From: a virus
IMG/VR virus record: IMGVR_UViG_3300035670_000065
Span: 1 to 64,000 of that record
Reading direction: 5' to 3' (one strand)
DNA length: 64,000 nucleotides
In this document: in pieces, positions 1 to 6,941 of the stretch
Position numbering within the stretch: the stretch's first letter is position 1
Layout of the letters: each line of letters opens with the position of its first letter
Translations under genes and position numbers: made by a program
Notes under the pieces: model-generated
The model's input: the letters and a program-made list of their open reading frames with translations, nothing else
What the model was told of the DNA's origin: nothing
The model's database searches: none

Positions 1-63
1 TATACTACATCATTACAGCAAGAAAACAGGGAACTTCTTAGAGAACTAAAAAGGACACAGTAA
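1..63 (+). CDS. C-terminal end of an upstream gene (partial)
   Basis: The first 20 codons are open in frame 1 and end in TAA at 61-63. The visible peptide is rich in Leu, Glu, Gln, Lys and Arg (ending QQENRELLRELKRTQ), typical of the end of a coiled coil. The stop codon overlaps the next start as TAATG, the coupling used throughout this operon, which is the main reason to believe the fragment is coding. Function cannot be told. Confidence 0.5.
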   Translation, partial: YTTSLQQENRELLRELKRTQ

Positions 64-665
64 TGGCTCGTAAACGCGCAGGTAGTGATGAGGAACGCCT
101 TGATGACGCTTCTATGGAGCGCGTTATTGGCTATCTAAAAGAAAAAAGTGCTACTAAGAAGGCCGCTTGCCAGATGCTCAACATTAGTTATAATACTGCG
201 CGTCTGGATAAGCTGATCGAAGTACATCTTAAGCGTAAAGAGGATGAGGCACGTCGGAGAGCAGAGAAACGTGGAAAACCCGCAACTAAAGAAGAAATCA
301 GTTACGTTATCACAGAGTACTTGTCAGGCAATACGCTTGAAAGTATTTCTAGGTCTATTTACCGTGGCACAACCTTTGTGCACAACATCCTACGTGAGTA
401 CGCGGTTCCTGAAAGAAATACCTCAGTGGATTACTTCCGCCCGCGTCTCATCCCCGATGACGCAGTTTGTTCAGAGTTCTCTCTCGGAGAGCTTGTCTAC
501 TCTGCGAGATATGATACACTGGCAAATATCGTGTCGGAAATTCCACACAGAGATGGTAAAGTATATCGCGTGTGGCTAAAGGGTGATTGGCAGCAGTACG
601 CTGCACAACCAGCCTGGGAGCTAGCATCTTTAGCTAAATTGAGGGAAGAAGGAATAACAGTATGA
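63..665 (+). CDS. Predicted DNA-binding protein with two helix-turn-helix segments
   Basis: A 200-residue protein not recognised as a named family. Residues about 18-58 and 77-115 each look like a helix-turn-helix unit: short helices, with the second unit reading EYLSGNTLESISRSI followed by a recognition-like helix. The linker is very basic (KRKEDEARRRAEKRGK). The last 60 residues (from SLGELVYSARYDTL) look like a small beta domain. The start ATG overlaps the stop of the upstream fragment and the stop abuts the next ATG at 662, so it is translationally coupled on both sides. The position ahead of nucleotide-metabolism and replication genes suggests an early regulator, but that is inference. 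Confidence 0.7.
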   Translation: MARKRAGSDEERLDDASMERVIGYLKEKSATKKAACQMLNISYNTARLDKLIEVHLKRKEDEARRRAEKRGKPATKEEISYVITEYLSGNTLESISRSIYRGTTFVHNILREYAVPERNTSVDYFRPRLIPDDAVCSEFSLGELVYSARYDTLANIVSEIPHRDGKVYRVWLKGDWQQYAAQPAWELASLAKLREEGITV

Positions 666-895
666 CCCTAAGGTGGATCGTTGAACGAATTGAAACAGAC
701 TATTTTGCGTACAACAAAGACCCTATCCTACAGTATGTAGATGTTAGCGGTAACTGGCATACTGTACCTACTAAGGTGATTAAAATTGACAAGACCACAC
801 GAACGATTGAACTTCCTGAAGAAGTACCTGGCGAGGTGTCCGATATGTCGGCATACCCACACACGACCGATCACTTGGACAAATGTGTTTGCTAA
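662..895 (+). CDS. Small hypothetical protein
   Basis: A 77-residue protein of unknown function. Its start overlaps the previous stop (ATGA type). Residues 1-55 look like an ordinary beta-rich small protein (RWIVERIETDYFAY, then YVDVSGNWHTVPTKVIKID). The last 35 codons are also read in the +1 frame by the zinc-ribbon ORF at 786-962, so one of the two readings may not be used here, or the two may be joined by a frameshift. Confidence 0.6.
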   Translation: MTLRWIVERIETDYFAYNKDPILQYVDVSGNWHTVPTKVIKIDKTTRTIELPEEVPGEVSDMSAYPHTTDHLDKCVC

Positions 896-962
896 GTGGG
901 CGTGTAACAACTGCCATAATAAGTTCATGTATGAACCAATAAAGGATATTACTAATGTTTGA
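786..962 (+). CDS. Nested zinc-ribbon microprotein, TTG start
   Basis: A 58-residue ORF in the +1 frame relative to the gene it overlaps. It begins with TTG at 786, six bases after a good Shine-Dalgarno sequence (AAGGTGA at 773-779), and ends in TGA overlapping the thyX start. The peptide contains C18-P-I-C21 and C40-N-N-C43, a CX2C-X18-CX2C zinc ribbon, in a natural-looking basic and aromatic context (CRHTHTRPITWTNVFAKW). It bridges the otherwise unexplained 59-base gap between the 662 gene and thyX. The same cysteine spacing recurs in the TTG-started ORF at 22168. Function is unknown; a small nucleic-acid-binding or adaptor protein is possible. Confidence 0.55.
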   Translation: MTRPHERLNFLKKYLARCPICRHTHTRPITWTNVFAKWACNNCHNKFMYEPIKDITNV

Positions 963-1608
963 AGTAGCACTAGAGGCAGTTACAGTACCCCGAGTCGAGG
1001 GTATTCATACTGCAGAAGAATTTATTGCCTACACAGCCCGTGTCAGCAATCCCGGAAACCAGATAAACAATGAATCTGCGCCGAAGCTCCTAAAATATTT
1101 GGCTAAACATAAGCACTGGTCACCTTTTGAAATGGTCGACGTAGTAATGAAGATTGTAACTACTAGGGACATTGGCAGGCAGATTTTGCGTCATCGTTCT
1201 TTTAGCTTCCAAGAGTTTAGTCAGCGTTATGCTGTGGCTGAAGATAGCTTTATGCTGCGAGAGGCTAGGCTTCAGGATACTAAGAATAGGCAGAATAGTA
1301 TTGAGACGGAAGATGAGAAGCTAAAGAAGGCTTTCGAAGATATGCAGTGGCATACCTATCAGCTGTGTCGCTCACACTACAATAACGCCTTAGGTCTTGG
1401 TATTGCCAAAGAACAGGCTCGCGCATTACTGCCAGAAGGTCTGACTAAAAGTACAATGTATATGAAGGGTAGCCTTCGTAGTTGGATTCATTACTGTGAC
1501 CTTCGCAGGACTAATGGTACTCAAAAGGAACACCAAAATATTGCTATTGAATGCTGGAGACTTATTCTAATTGAATTCCCTAGTCTTGCGGAGGTTTTGG
1601 ATGAGTAG
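955..1608 (+). CDS. thyX: FAD-dependent thymidylate synthase ThyX
   Basis: This 217-residue protein converts dUMP to dTMP with FAD, NADPH and methylene-tetrahydrofolate. The ThyX signature RHRxxSxxxxSxRY is complete at residues 79-92 (RHRSFSFQEFSQRY), preceded by HWSPFEM at 54-60. The C-terminal half has the expected LLPEGLTKS and SLRSWIHYCDLR segments, and the length is normal for the family. It should work with the dUTPase and RNR encoded further right to supply thymidine nucleotides, and is independent of a host ThyA. Its stop overlaps the next ATG at 1601. Confidence 0.95.
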   Translation: MFEVALEAVTVPRVEGIHTAEEFIAYTARVSNPGNQINNESAPKLLKYLAKHKHWSPFEMVDVVMKIVTTRDIGRQILRHRSFSFQEFSQRYAVAEDSFMLREARLQDTKNRQNSIETEDEKLKKAFEDMQWHTYQLCRSHYNNALGLGIAKEQARALLPEGLTKSTMYMKGSLRSWIHYCDLRRTNGTQKEHQNIAIECWRLILIEFPSLAEVLDE

Positions 1609-2221
1609 AGAACTTTTACAAAAAGCGCTTGCACAGCTGATCGAGATTGATAGTTTCTATATGCCTTTACCAAGGTCAGCTATCTCTCTAGAACGAGAGA
1701 TTAGAGAATACCTAGACAAGCCAGAAGAACCCACTGACTCTATGTACTTTATCAAAGCCTGCGAGTCCTATAGACAGGCGATGAATGTCTTGGAGCAGGA
1801 TCGTGATAGCTGGAAGAATGAAGCTATTAACGGTGGAAATGCTCCGTACTTGCGAGAGCAAGTAGAGATACTAAATAAGATGTTGGCTGAAGTAGTAGAA
1901 GAGCGAGATGACGCACAAGCTCAAGTACGTGGTTTAATGAATCTGCTAGACCATAGAGATAAGGAACGAGATGATTGGGAAGAAACCTCAAATATTTACG
2001 CAGCTAACGCAGAGTACTGGCGGAGTCAACTTGCAGAAGTAATTAAAGAACGCGATACATACCGCACTAGATGGCTAAAACTACAAACTGAACGAAACGA
2101 CAGAGTATGGAAGGAGATACGTGATGGACTCAGAGAGCCAACCACTTTACGAGAAGGTGATATATCAGAACGATCTGAAGTTCTATCAACTAAAGCTAGT
2201 CCTAAACGAGTTCCGCGATAA
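1601..2221 (+). CDS. Coiled-coil protein of unknown function
   Basis: A 206-residue protein. I chose ATG 1601 (GGAGG just upstream at 1590-1594, overlapping the thyX stop) over an earlier in-frame start at 1571, which lies deep inside thyX. Residues about 60-175 are rich in Glu, Arg, Asp and Leu, with heptad-like spacing (EQVEILNKMLAEVVEERDD, AQVRGLMNLLDHRDKERDD). This predicts a long coiled coil, broken by NIYAANAEYW. No enzymatic motif is visible. The 3' end overlaps the next gene by about 100 bases. Confidence 0.65.
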   Translation: MSRELLQKALAQLIEIDSFYMPLPRSAISLEREIREYLDKPEEPTDSMYFIKACESYRQAMNVLEQDRDSWKNEAINGGNAPYLREQVEILNKMLAEVVEERDDAQAQVRGLMNLLDHRDKERDDWEETSNIYAANAEYWRSQLAEVIKERDTYRTRWLKLQTERNDRVWKEIRDGLREPTTLREGDISERSEVLSTKASPKRVPR

Positions 2222-2426
2222 GCAGTACCTTCATCTTAGGAAGTACTTTTTATCTTTTGACGAAGGGTACATTGCTAGCCGTGAAGGTGCTAGTATGGAA
2301 GCTAGTATGGCTAACATCTTCGCGTTGTTAGACGGACTGCTAGAATTGGTATCGGGCGCTGAAGGTGACGAAGCTATCGAAAGATATTTTAAGGATAAAA
2401 TTTCAAACTTGAAGTCTAAGGCTTAA
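2124..2426 (+). CDS. PC4/p15-like ssDNA-binding transcription cofactor
   Basis: About 100 residues. The segment KFYQLKLVLNEFRDKQYLHL followed by RKYFLSFDEGYIASREGASM has the pattern of the PC4 (p15) fold: beta strands, then EFR-K-YL-LRKYF, then a glycine-containing turn and helix. PC4-like proteins bind single-stranded DNA as dimers, and phage members are proposed to act in early transcription or replication. ATG 2124 has AAGGAGAT about 8 bases upstream; GTG at 2121 is an alternative start. The assignment is by motif pattern only. Confidence 0.65.
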   Translation: MDSESQPLYEKVIYQNDLKFYQLKLVLNEFRDKQYLHLRKYFLSFDEGYIASREGASMEASMANIFALLDGLLELVSGAEGDEAIERYFKDKISNLKSKA

Positions 2427-2437
2427 TGCTTTATAAT
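2409..2437 (+). promoter_or_regulatory. Sigma-70-type promoter candidate
   Basis: TTGAAG (2409-2414), a 17-base spacer, then a perfect TATAAT (2432-2437). It overlaps the end of the PC4-like gene and would drive the gene starting at 2461. The -35 box is imperfect. Confidence 0.5.
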
Positions 2438-2460
2438 ATATCTTTAAGTGAGGGAATTCA

Positions 2461-2646
2461 ATGAAAGACGAAACGAACTTTATGTTGTGGGCAGTAGCCA
2501 CTATGCTGGTATTCATCGGAAGTCTTATCTTTATGATACACACCATTGAACGAAATAAAACGGAAAAATATGTTGCTTGCCTTACTGCATATAAAGAAGT
2601 TGTAAAAGCCGGAATAACTCCAACCCTTAACTGCGAGCTAAAATGA
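2461..2646 (+). CDS. Small single-pass membrane protein
   Basis: A 61-residue protein. Residues about 8-29 (LWAVATMLVFIGSLIFMIHT) form one strongly hydrophobic transmembrane segment after a short charged N-terminus. A hydrophilic tail with two cysteines follows. It sits 24 bases behind a promoter candidate, with GAGGG as ribosome-binding site. No family is recognised. Confidence 0.65.
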   Translation: MKDETNFMLWAVATMLVFIGSLIFMIHTIERNKTEKYVACLTAYKEVVKAGITPTLNCELK

Positions 2647-2945
2647 AAACCATTAACTGTTTTGAAGTTATGGGACATACCGATACAACGGAAGGTCGTG
2701 GCCCAATGAAGGTCGTTGCTAGGTTCTCTACTAGAGTAGAAGCAATTAGGTATACCAAGTCTAATTCTTACGCGTCTCGGTGTGTTATGGGGTACTTGTC
2801 TGCAAGTGATGTAAATAACATTCGTGAAACTACTATTAATATTTTTGATAGTTTTGACGAAATTGAACCAATGGAAACGGCCGCACTAAAAGCAGCTGCA
2901 CTAGCGAAGCTAACCGCAGCAGAAAAACGAGCATTAGGAGTATAA
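2643..2945 (+). CDS. Hypothetical protein
   Basis: A 100-residue protein with an ATG overlapping the previous stop. The first half looks like a small alpha/beta fold (VVARFSTRVEAIRYTKSN); the second half ends in an Ala- and Lys-rich helix (ALKAAALAKLTAAEKRALGV). Not recognised. Confidence 0.6.
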   Translation: MKTINCFEVMGHTDTTEGRGPMKVVARFSTRVEAIRYTKSNSYASRCVMGYLSASDVNNIRETTINIFDSFDEIEPMETAALKAAALAKLTAAEKRALGV

Positions 2946-2946
2946 A

Positions 2947-3162
2947 ATGAAAACACGATTTGATCTAGAACAACAAATTCTTGATTGCTGGGGAATCTGC
3001 GATGACATTAATACAGTATTTGAACATTTTTATGAGCAAGGACAGCCTGTTGATATTGATAAGCTGGCTAACATCCTTTTAGGTCTTAAAGAACTGTACC
3101 ACATCAAGTTTGAGCAAACTTTCGAGACTTTTGAGCATCTAATCCATACGCGAGAAATCTAA
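2947..3162 (+). CDS. Hypothetical acidic alpha-helical protein
   Basis: A 71-residue acidic, probably all-helical protein (LEQQILDCWGICDDINTVFE; KLANILLGLKELYHIKFEQ). Its ATG follows the previous stop by one base, with AGGAG at the right distance. Small acidic phage proteins of this kind often bind host proteins, but nothing here shows a target. Confidence 0.6.
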   Translation: MKTRFDLEQQILDCWGICDDINTVFEHFYEQGQPVDIDKLANILLGLKELYHIKFEQTFETFEHLIHTREI

Positions 3163-3165
3163 AAT

Positions 3166-4116
3166 ATGACTACGCTAAACGAGTATCTAACCGAGTGCGC
3201 ACGACACTATTACCAAGGTAATCCCGTCATTAGCGACGAGGTATTTGATCGTCTAGCGGAGTCCATTGGTTTTAATTCTGTAGGGGCTAAGCAGCATGAG
3301 CATATTCAACGACACTATTACCCAATGTATAGCCTCCAGAAATTCTATGAGGATGAGGGAAAGGCTAATCCCCTTAGTGGTGAGAGCGACGTATCCTTCT
3401 CAGTCAAACTTGATGGAGCTGCGCTGTCCCTTCTATATATCGACGGAAAATTCACCCGTGCCCTTACTAGAGGGGATGGAATCGAAGGCACTGATATCAC
3501 TAATAAGTTTACCGGCTCCAAACTTATTCCTCAGGAACTGCATTACAACGGGGTACTCCAAGTTACTGGAGAGATTGCAGCCCCCAGTCATGTTCCTAAC
3601 GCACGGAACTATGCGGCGGGTGCTCTAAATCTAAAAGATCCTAGTGAATTTGCAACACGAGCAGTAGAGTTCTTCGCTTATGGTATGCAGCCTTTCCATA
3701 ACGATACTTTTGACAAAGACATGGAGATGCTAAAGCGTCTCGGATTCAATACTGTAAAGGATGCTGAACTTGACAAAGTTTACCCTACTGATGGGATTGT
3801 GTTTAGGGTCAATTCTAATCGTAGATTTGAAGAACTTGGATATACCAGTAGTTTTCCTAGAGGTGCTTATGCTAGGAAGGTCCGTAGCGCTACTGTGGAA
3901 TCAGAAATAGTAGATGTTGAATGGAATACTTCTAAGTCAGGTAAGATAACTCCGGTTGCTATCCTTAGACCTATTTATATAGGAGATAAATTAGTTTCCA
4001 GGGCAACCTTGAATAATATTGGCTTTATAGAATCCCTGGATATTCAGATAGGCAGTAGAGTAGCAGTTGGTCTCGGCGGAGAAGTAATTCCAGTTATCTT
4101 TCATAAAATTGAATAA
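3166..4116 (+). CDS. ligA: NAD-dependent DNA ligase, subunit A (adenylation and OB domains)
   Basis: A 316-residue N-terminal half of a bacterial-type ligase, which seals nicks using NAD+. Visible parts in order: domain Ia remnant (YYQGNPVISDEVFDRL, 16-30); catalytic lysine motif KLDG at 81-84; TRGDGIEGTDIT; TGEIAAP; PTDGIVFRVN; an RGAYARKV motif; and an OB fold ending LGGEVIPVI. It stops exactly where complete ligases continue into the zinc finger. The missing zinc, HhH and BRCT domains are encoded at 5074-5835, with a homing endonuclease gene between. T5 also has a two-subunit ligase. The two proteins must associate to give full activity (inference). Confidence 0.92.
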   Translation: MTTLNEYLTECARHYYQGNPVISDEVFDRLAESIGFNSVGAKQHEHIQRHYYPMYSLQKFYEDEGKANPLSGESDVSFSVKLDGAALSLLYIDGKFTRALTRGDGIEGTDITNKFTGSKLIPQELHYNGVLQVTGEIAAPSHVPNARNYAAGALNLKDPSEFATRAVEFFAYGMQPFHNDTFDKDMEMLKRLGFNTVKDAELDKVYPTDGIVFRVNSNRRFEELGYTSSFPRGAYARKVRSATVESEIVDVEWNTSKSGKITPVAILRPIYIGDKLVSRATLNNIGFIESLDIQIGSRVAVGLGGEVIPVIFHKIE

Positions 4117-4135
4117 GCAATATTAAAAAATATCC

Positions 4136-4164
4136 TTGACATTCGCCATCAATTAGCGTATAAT
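4136..4164 (+). promoter_or_regulatory. Sigma-70 consensus promoter
   Basis: Perfect TTGACA (4136-4141), 17-base spacer, perfect TATAAT (4159-4164), 35 bases ahead of the homing endonuclease ATG. It shares TAGCGTATAAT with the promoter at 5020-5048 on the other side of the same gene. Confidence 0.8.
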
Positions 4165-4199
4165 TAATTTATACACTAAAAAAGGGTTTAATTAAAAAG

Positions 4200-5009
4200 A
4201 TGTTAACTGGGATATATAAACTATACTGGGATGGAGAACCTTATGTCTATGTAGGTCTCTCACAGGATATTGAAGCTAGATACACATCACATTTACATAA
4301 GTTACGTACAAATTCTCATTCTAATAAGAAATTAACTGATAAATTCATTGAAAAAGGACAGTTACCTTATTTAGAAGTTTTAGAAGAGTGTTCAGTGGAG
4401 TTGCTAAACAGCCGAGAAATATTCTGGATTGATAAGTTAGACTCTATAGATAAGGGCCTTAATATTAATAATGGGGGAGCAGTAGGTTTTGGCCCTTTTT
4501 CGGCATATTCTAAGTACTCTAAATTACAAATTTTATGTGCATTCAGATACCTTACTAATACTAAGCTAACATATAGTGATATAGAGAAGATAACTAAGGT
4601 GTCCTATTCTACCATAAGATCTATATCTTTGAGTAATTCTCATATATGGCTTAAAGATGAGTACCCCTATCATTATGGTAAGCTAATCTCCAGAGATATA
4701 AGGAAAGAGTATACCATTGTATCCCCCAAGGGCACGGTATACAAGACAAAAAATCTTAAGGAATTCTGCACTCAGCATAACCTAGAGCCTGTGAATATTA
4801 GAGCAGTTATTTCAGGCAGTAGAAGAAGTCACAAAGGGTGGACTGCATTAAATGCTGATGTTAGTGTATTTGTAAACGGGAGTACGCAAATAATAGTAAC
4901 AAACTTAAAAAAATTTGCAGAGGAGAATGGGCTAGATCCCCGAGCCTTATCAAAAATACGAAATGGTAGTCAAAAAAAGCATAAAGGTTGGTCCTTATTA
5001 AGGGATTGA
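4200..5009 (+). CDS. GIY-YIG homing endonuclease between the ligase halves
   Basis: A 269-residue free-standing homing endonuclease. The N-terminal GIY-YIG nuclease domain shows GIY (4-6), YVYVG (15-19), an active-site Arg in IEARY, and a Glu in SREIFWI. A helix-turn-helix-like linker follows. Two copies of a modular DNA-binding unit (NUMOD-like) then end in SHKGW and KHKGW. Such enzymes cut an allele lacking the insertion and spread by repair. The gene has its own promoter, is more AT-rich than its neighbours and lies in the linker between ligase domains, so it probably spread into an intact ligase gene. Confidence 0.88.
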   Translation: MLTGIYKLYWDGEPYVYVGLSQDIEARYTSHLHKLRTNSHSNKKLTDKFIEKGQLPYLEVLEECSVELLNSREIFWIDKLDSIDKGLNINNGGAVGFGPFSAYSKYSKLQILCAFRYLTNTKLTYSDIEKITKVSYSTIRSISLSNSHIWLKDEYPYHYGKLISRDIRKEYTIVSPKGTVYKTKNLKEFCTQHNLEPVNIRAVISGSRRSHKGWTALNADVSVFVNGSTQIIVTNLKKFAEENGLDPRALSKIRNGSQKKHKGWSLLRD

Positions 5010-5019
5010 AATTTTGAAC

Positions 5020-5048
5020 TTGACTTTTTTTAACCGATAGCGTATAAT
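5020..5048 (+). promoter_or_regulatory. Sigma-70-type promoter for ligase subunit B
   Basis: TTGACT (5020-5025), 17-base spacer, TATAAT (5043-5048), 25 bases before the subunit B ATG. The upstream stretch ATTTTGAACTTG also occurs in front of the promoter at 14640, pointing to a shared early-promoter design. Confidence 0.75.
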
Positions 5049-5073
5049 ATTACTTATAGACTGATAGATCAAG

Positions 5074-5835
5074 ATGAAAATACAATTTCCAACTACCTGT
5101 CCTTGCTGTGACTACCCTCTTGAGAGGGTCAACGATCAGTTGTTCTGCCGCAATACTGCGTGCTCAGCACAACTAAATAAAAAGATTGAACACTTTGCAA
5201 AGACCCTAGGTATTAAAGGATTCGGCCCTAAGACCGTTGAGAAACTTGAGCTGTCAGACCTAACAGAGTTGTTTTATTTGGATCGAGATGCAGCTATCTC
5301 GGCCCTAGGTAGTGAAAAGGTGGTTGATAAACTTTTAGACGAGGTAAACCGTGCTAAATCGGCTCCACTGGCCACAGTATTACACTCTTTCTCTATACCT
5401 CTAATTGGAGGAACGGCAGGCACAAAGATAGCCTCTGTAGTAAGCAACATAGACGAAATTACTCCTGAAGTATGCAAGGAAGCTGGTTTGGGGGAAAAAG
5501 CAACAGCCAATCTTATGGATTGGATCGAAACCGAGTATTTAGAACTAAAAGACTTCTTGCCTTTCAAGTTTGAGAAAAAGGTTTCTGTAGTAAGTAGCGA
5601 TTCAGGTACAGTATGTATTACTGGAAAGCTGTCATCGTTTAAGACTAAAGCCGAGGCAACAACTATACTAACAAGCCTCGGTTTTAGAGTTTCGGAATCC
5701 GTAACAAAGACAACAAACTATCTCGTAGACGAAGAAAACAAAAGCAGTTCTAAGCGAAAAAAAGCTGAAGAATACGGTATCACAATCATAACAAATCTAA
5801 ATGATTTTATTACTAAGGTAAAAACAAATGACTGA
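5074..5835 (+). CDS. ligB: NAD-dependent DNA ligase, subunit B (zinc finger, HhH, BRCT)
   Basis: A 253-residue C-terminal half of the ligase. A four-cysteine zinc finger (C9, C12, C25, C30; CRNTAC) comes first. Helix-hairpin-helix repeats follow, including GIKGFGPKTVEKL and FSIPLIGGTAG. A C-terminal BRCT domain starts at about residue 175 (GTVCITGKLSSF, then SLGFRVSESVTKTTNYLV). No nucleotidyltransferase motif is present, so it cannot ligate alone and should partner the product at 3166-4116. It begins precisely at the residues that follow the OB fold in full-length LigA. The 3' end overlaps the next gene by 8 bases. Confidence 0.92.
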   Translation: MKIQFPTTCPCCDYPLERVNDQLFCRNTACSAQLNKKIEHFAKTLGIKGFGPKTVEKLELSDLTELFYLDRDAAISALGSEKVVDKLLDEVNRAKSAPLATVLHSFSIPLIGGTAGTKIASVVSNIDEITPEVCKEAGLGEKATANLMDWIETEYLELKDFLPFKFEKKVSVVSSDSGTVCITGKLSSFKTKAEATTILTSLGFRVSESVTKTTNYLVDEENKSSSKRKKAEEYGITIITNLNDFITKVKTND

Positions 5836-6574
5836 AAAAGCAAAAAAGTGGAATGACGAAGCAGTTGAGAAACTCCTGGGTGTCGTTGGTTCCGAATCTC
5901 CTGTATCTGCCGGTGCTGTAGAGAAGGCCGCAGAAGTTCTAGGTTTTACTACTCGTTCAGTTGCCGCAAAGCTGCGCAGCTTGGATAAAGAAGTAGCTTC
6001 CCTAGCGAAGGAAAAAGTTAGCGCGTTTAGTGCAGAAGATGGCGAGCAACTTGCTGCTTTCGTTACTCAAAACGCAGGGCAGTACACATATAAAGAAATC
6101 GCTGAGCTGTTCAAGAATGGCGAGTTCTCTGCTAAGCAAGTTCAGGGTAAGATCCTTGCATTGGAACTTACTGGTTCTGTTAAGCCAGCCGAGAAGGTTG
6201 AAGTACAGCGTACTTACACCGAGGCTGAAGAAGTTAAGTTCGTTGCTCTTGTTAAGCAGGGCAAGTTCATTGAAGAAATTGCTGCAGCTCTTGGCAAGTC
6301 CCTCCCTAGCGTTCGTGGTAAGTCACTTAGCTTGCTTCGTTCTGGCGAAATCGACAAGATTCCCGCACAGAAAGAAAGCCACACCAAGGAAGGTAGCGAC
6401 CCAGTTGATGCACTAGGCGATTCTATCGTTAACATGACCGTGGCTGATATTGCTAAGGCTGTTGATAAGACCGAGCGTGGTGTTCGCACACTTCTAACTC
6501 GTCGTGGTATTGATGTTAAGGACTATGCAGGGGCACAGAAGAAAGCAAAAGCCGAAGGTAAAGCTAAGGCTTAA
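5828..6574 (+). CDS. Multi-repeat HTH (Myb/SANT-like) DNA-binding protein
   Basis: A 248-residue basic protein built from about four similar helix-turn-helix units of roughly 50 residues. Recognition-helix-like segments are FTTRSVAAKLRSL, FSAKQVQGKILAL, KSLPSVRGKSLSLL and KTERGVRTLLTRRG. The C-terminus is Lys- and Ala-rich (KKAKAEGKAKA). Codon use favours GCT, GTT and CGT more than the neighbours, which suggests strong expression. A terminator follows at once. A structural or regulatory DNA-binding role is likely; I do not recognise a characterised homologue. Confidence 0.7.
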   Translation: MTEKAKKWNDEAVEKLLGVVGSESPVSAGAVEKAAEVLGFTTRSVAAKLRSLDKEVASLAKEKVSAFSAEDGEQLAAFVTQNAGQYTYKEIAELFKNGEFSAKQVQGKILALELTGSVKPAEKVEVQRTYTEAEEVKFVALVKQGKFIEEIAAALGKSLPSVRGKSLSLLRSGEIDKIPAQKESHTKEGSDPVDALGDSIVNMTVADIAKAVDKTERGVRTLLTRRGIDVKDYAGAQKKAKAEGKAKA

Positions 6575-6588
6575 GTTTTACAAGGAAA

Positions 6589-6618
6589 CAGAGGCAGACT
6601 AATCTGCCTCTGTTTTTT
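6589..6618 (+). terminator. Rho-independent terminator
   Basis: Perfect 10-bp stem (CAGAGGCAGA / TCTGCCTCTG) with a 4-base loop and six T residues, directly after the multi-HTH gene. Confidence 0.9.
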
Positions 6619-6638
6619 ATTAAATAAAGGTGATAACG

Positions 6639-6941
6639 ATGAAGGTAAATGTCCAGTATCATGATACAGAATCTTTCTTAATAGAAGAAGTAGTACGTAG
6701 AGCTAAACAGAACTATGGAGATAATGTTAGTATATCAATATCTCCCGAGTCAGACTCACCCTTAGATCTTATTTATTTTGGCATTCAAAGATATATAACC
6801 GGCAAACACTTAAGCCTGATATTTGATAGTGGGCCTACGTACTCTCAGGAATTAAAGACTTTAAGGGCCGAAACCCTCTATAAGCTGGGAGAAATATTAG
6901 ACGAAGTATTAATGGATAATGAGTCTAAGGTGGCGGAATGA
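6639..6941 (+). CDS. Hypothetical protein
   Basis: A 100-residue protein. ATG 6639 is preferred because AAAGGTGA lies 6 bases upstream; an in-frame GTG at 6630 is inside that ribosome-binding site. Mixed alpha/beta character (MKVNVQYHDTESFLIEEVV; then LKTLRAETLYKLGEILDEVL). Its stop overlaps the ATG of the homing endonuclease at 6938. It lies between a terminator and a mobile gene and may have travelled with the latter. No family is recognised. Confidence 0.55.
   Translation: MKVNVQYHDTESFLIEEVVRRAKQNYGDNVSISISPESDSPLDLIYFGIQRYITGKHLSLIFDSGPTYSQELKTLRAETLYKLGEILDEVLMDNESKVAE

Noticed and set aside
5009-5073. Considered as an additional small gene between the endonuclease and ligase subunit B
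   Set aside because: The stretch is only a promoter and leader; no ORF with a ribosome-binding site is present.
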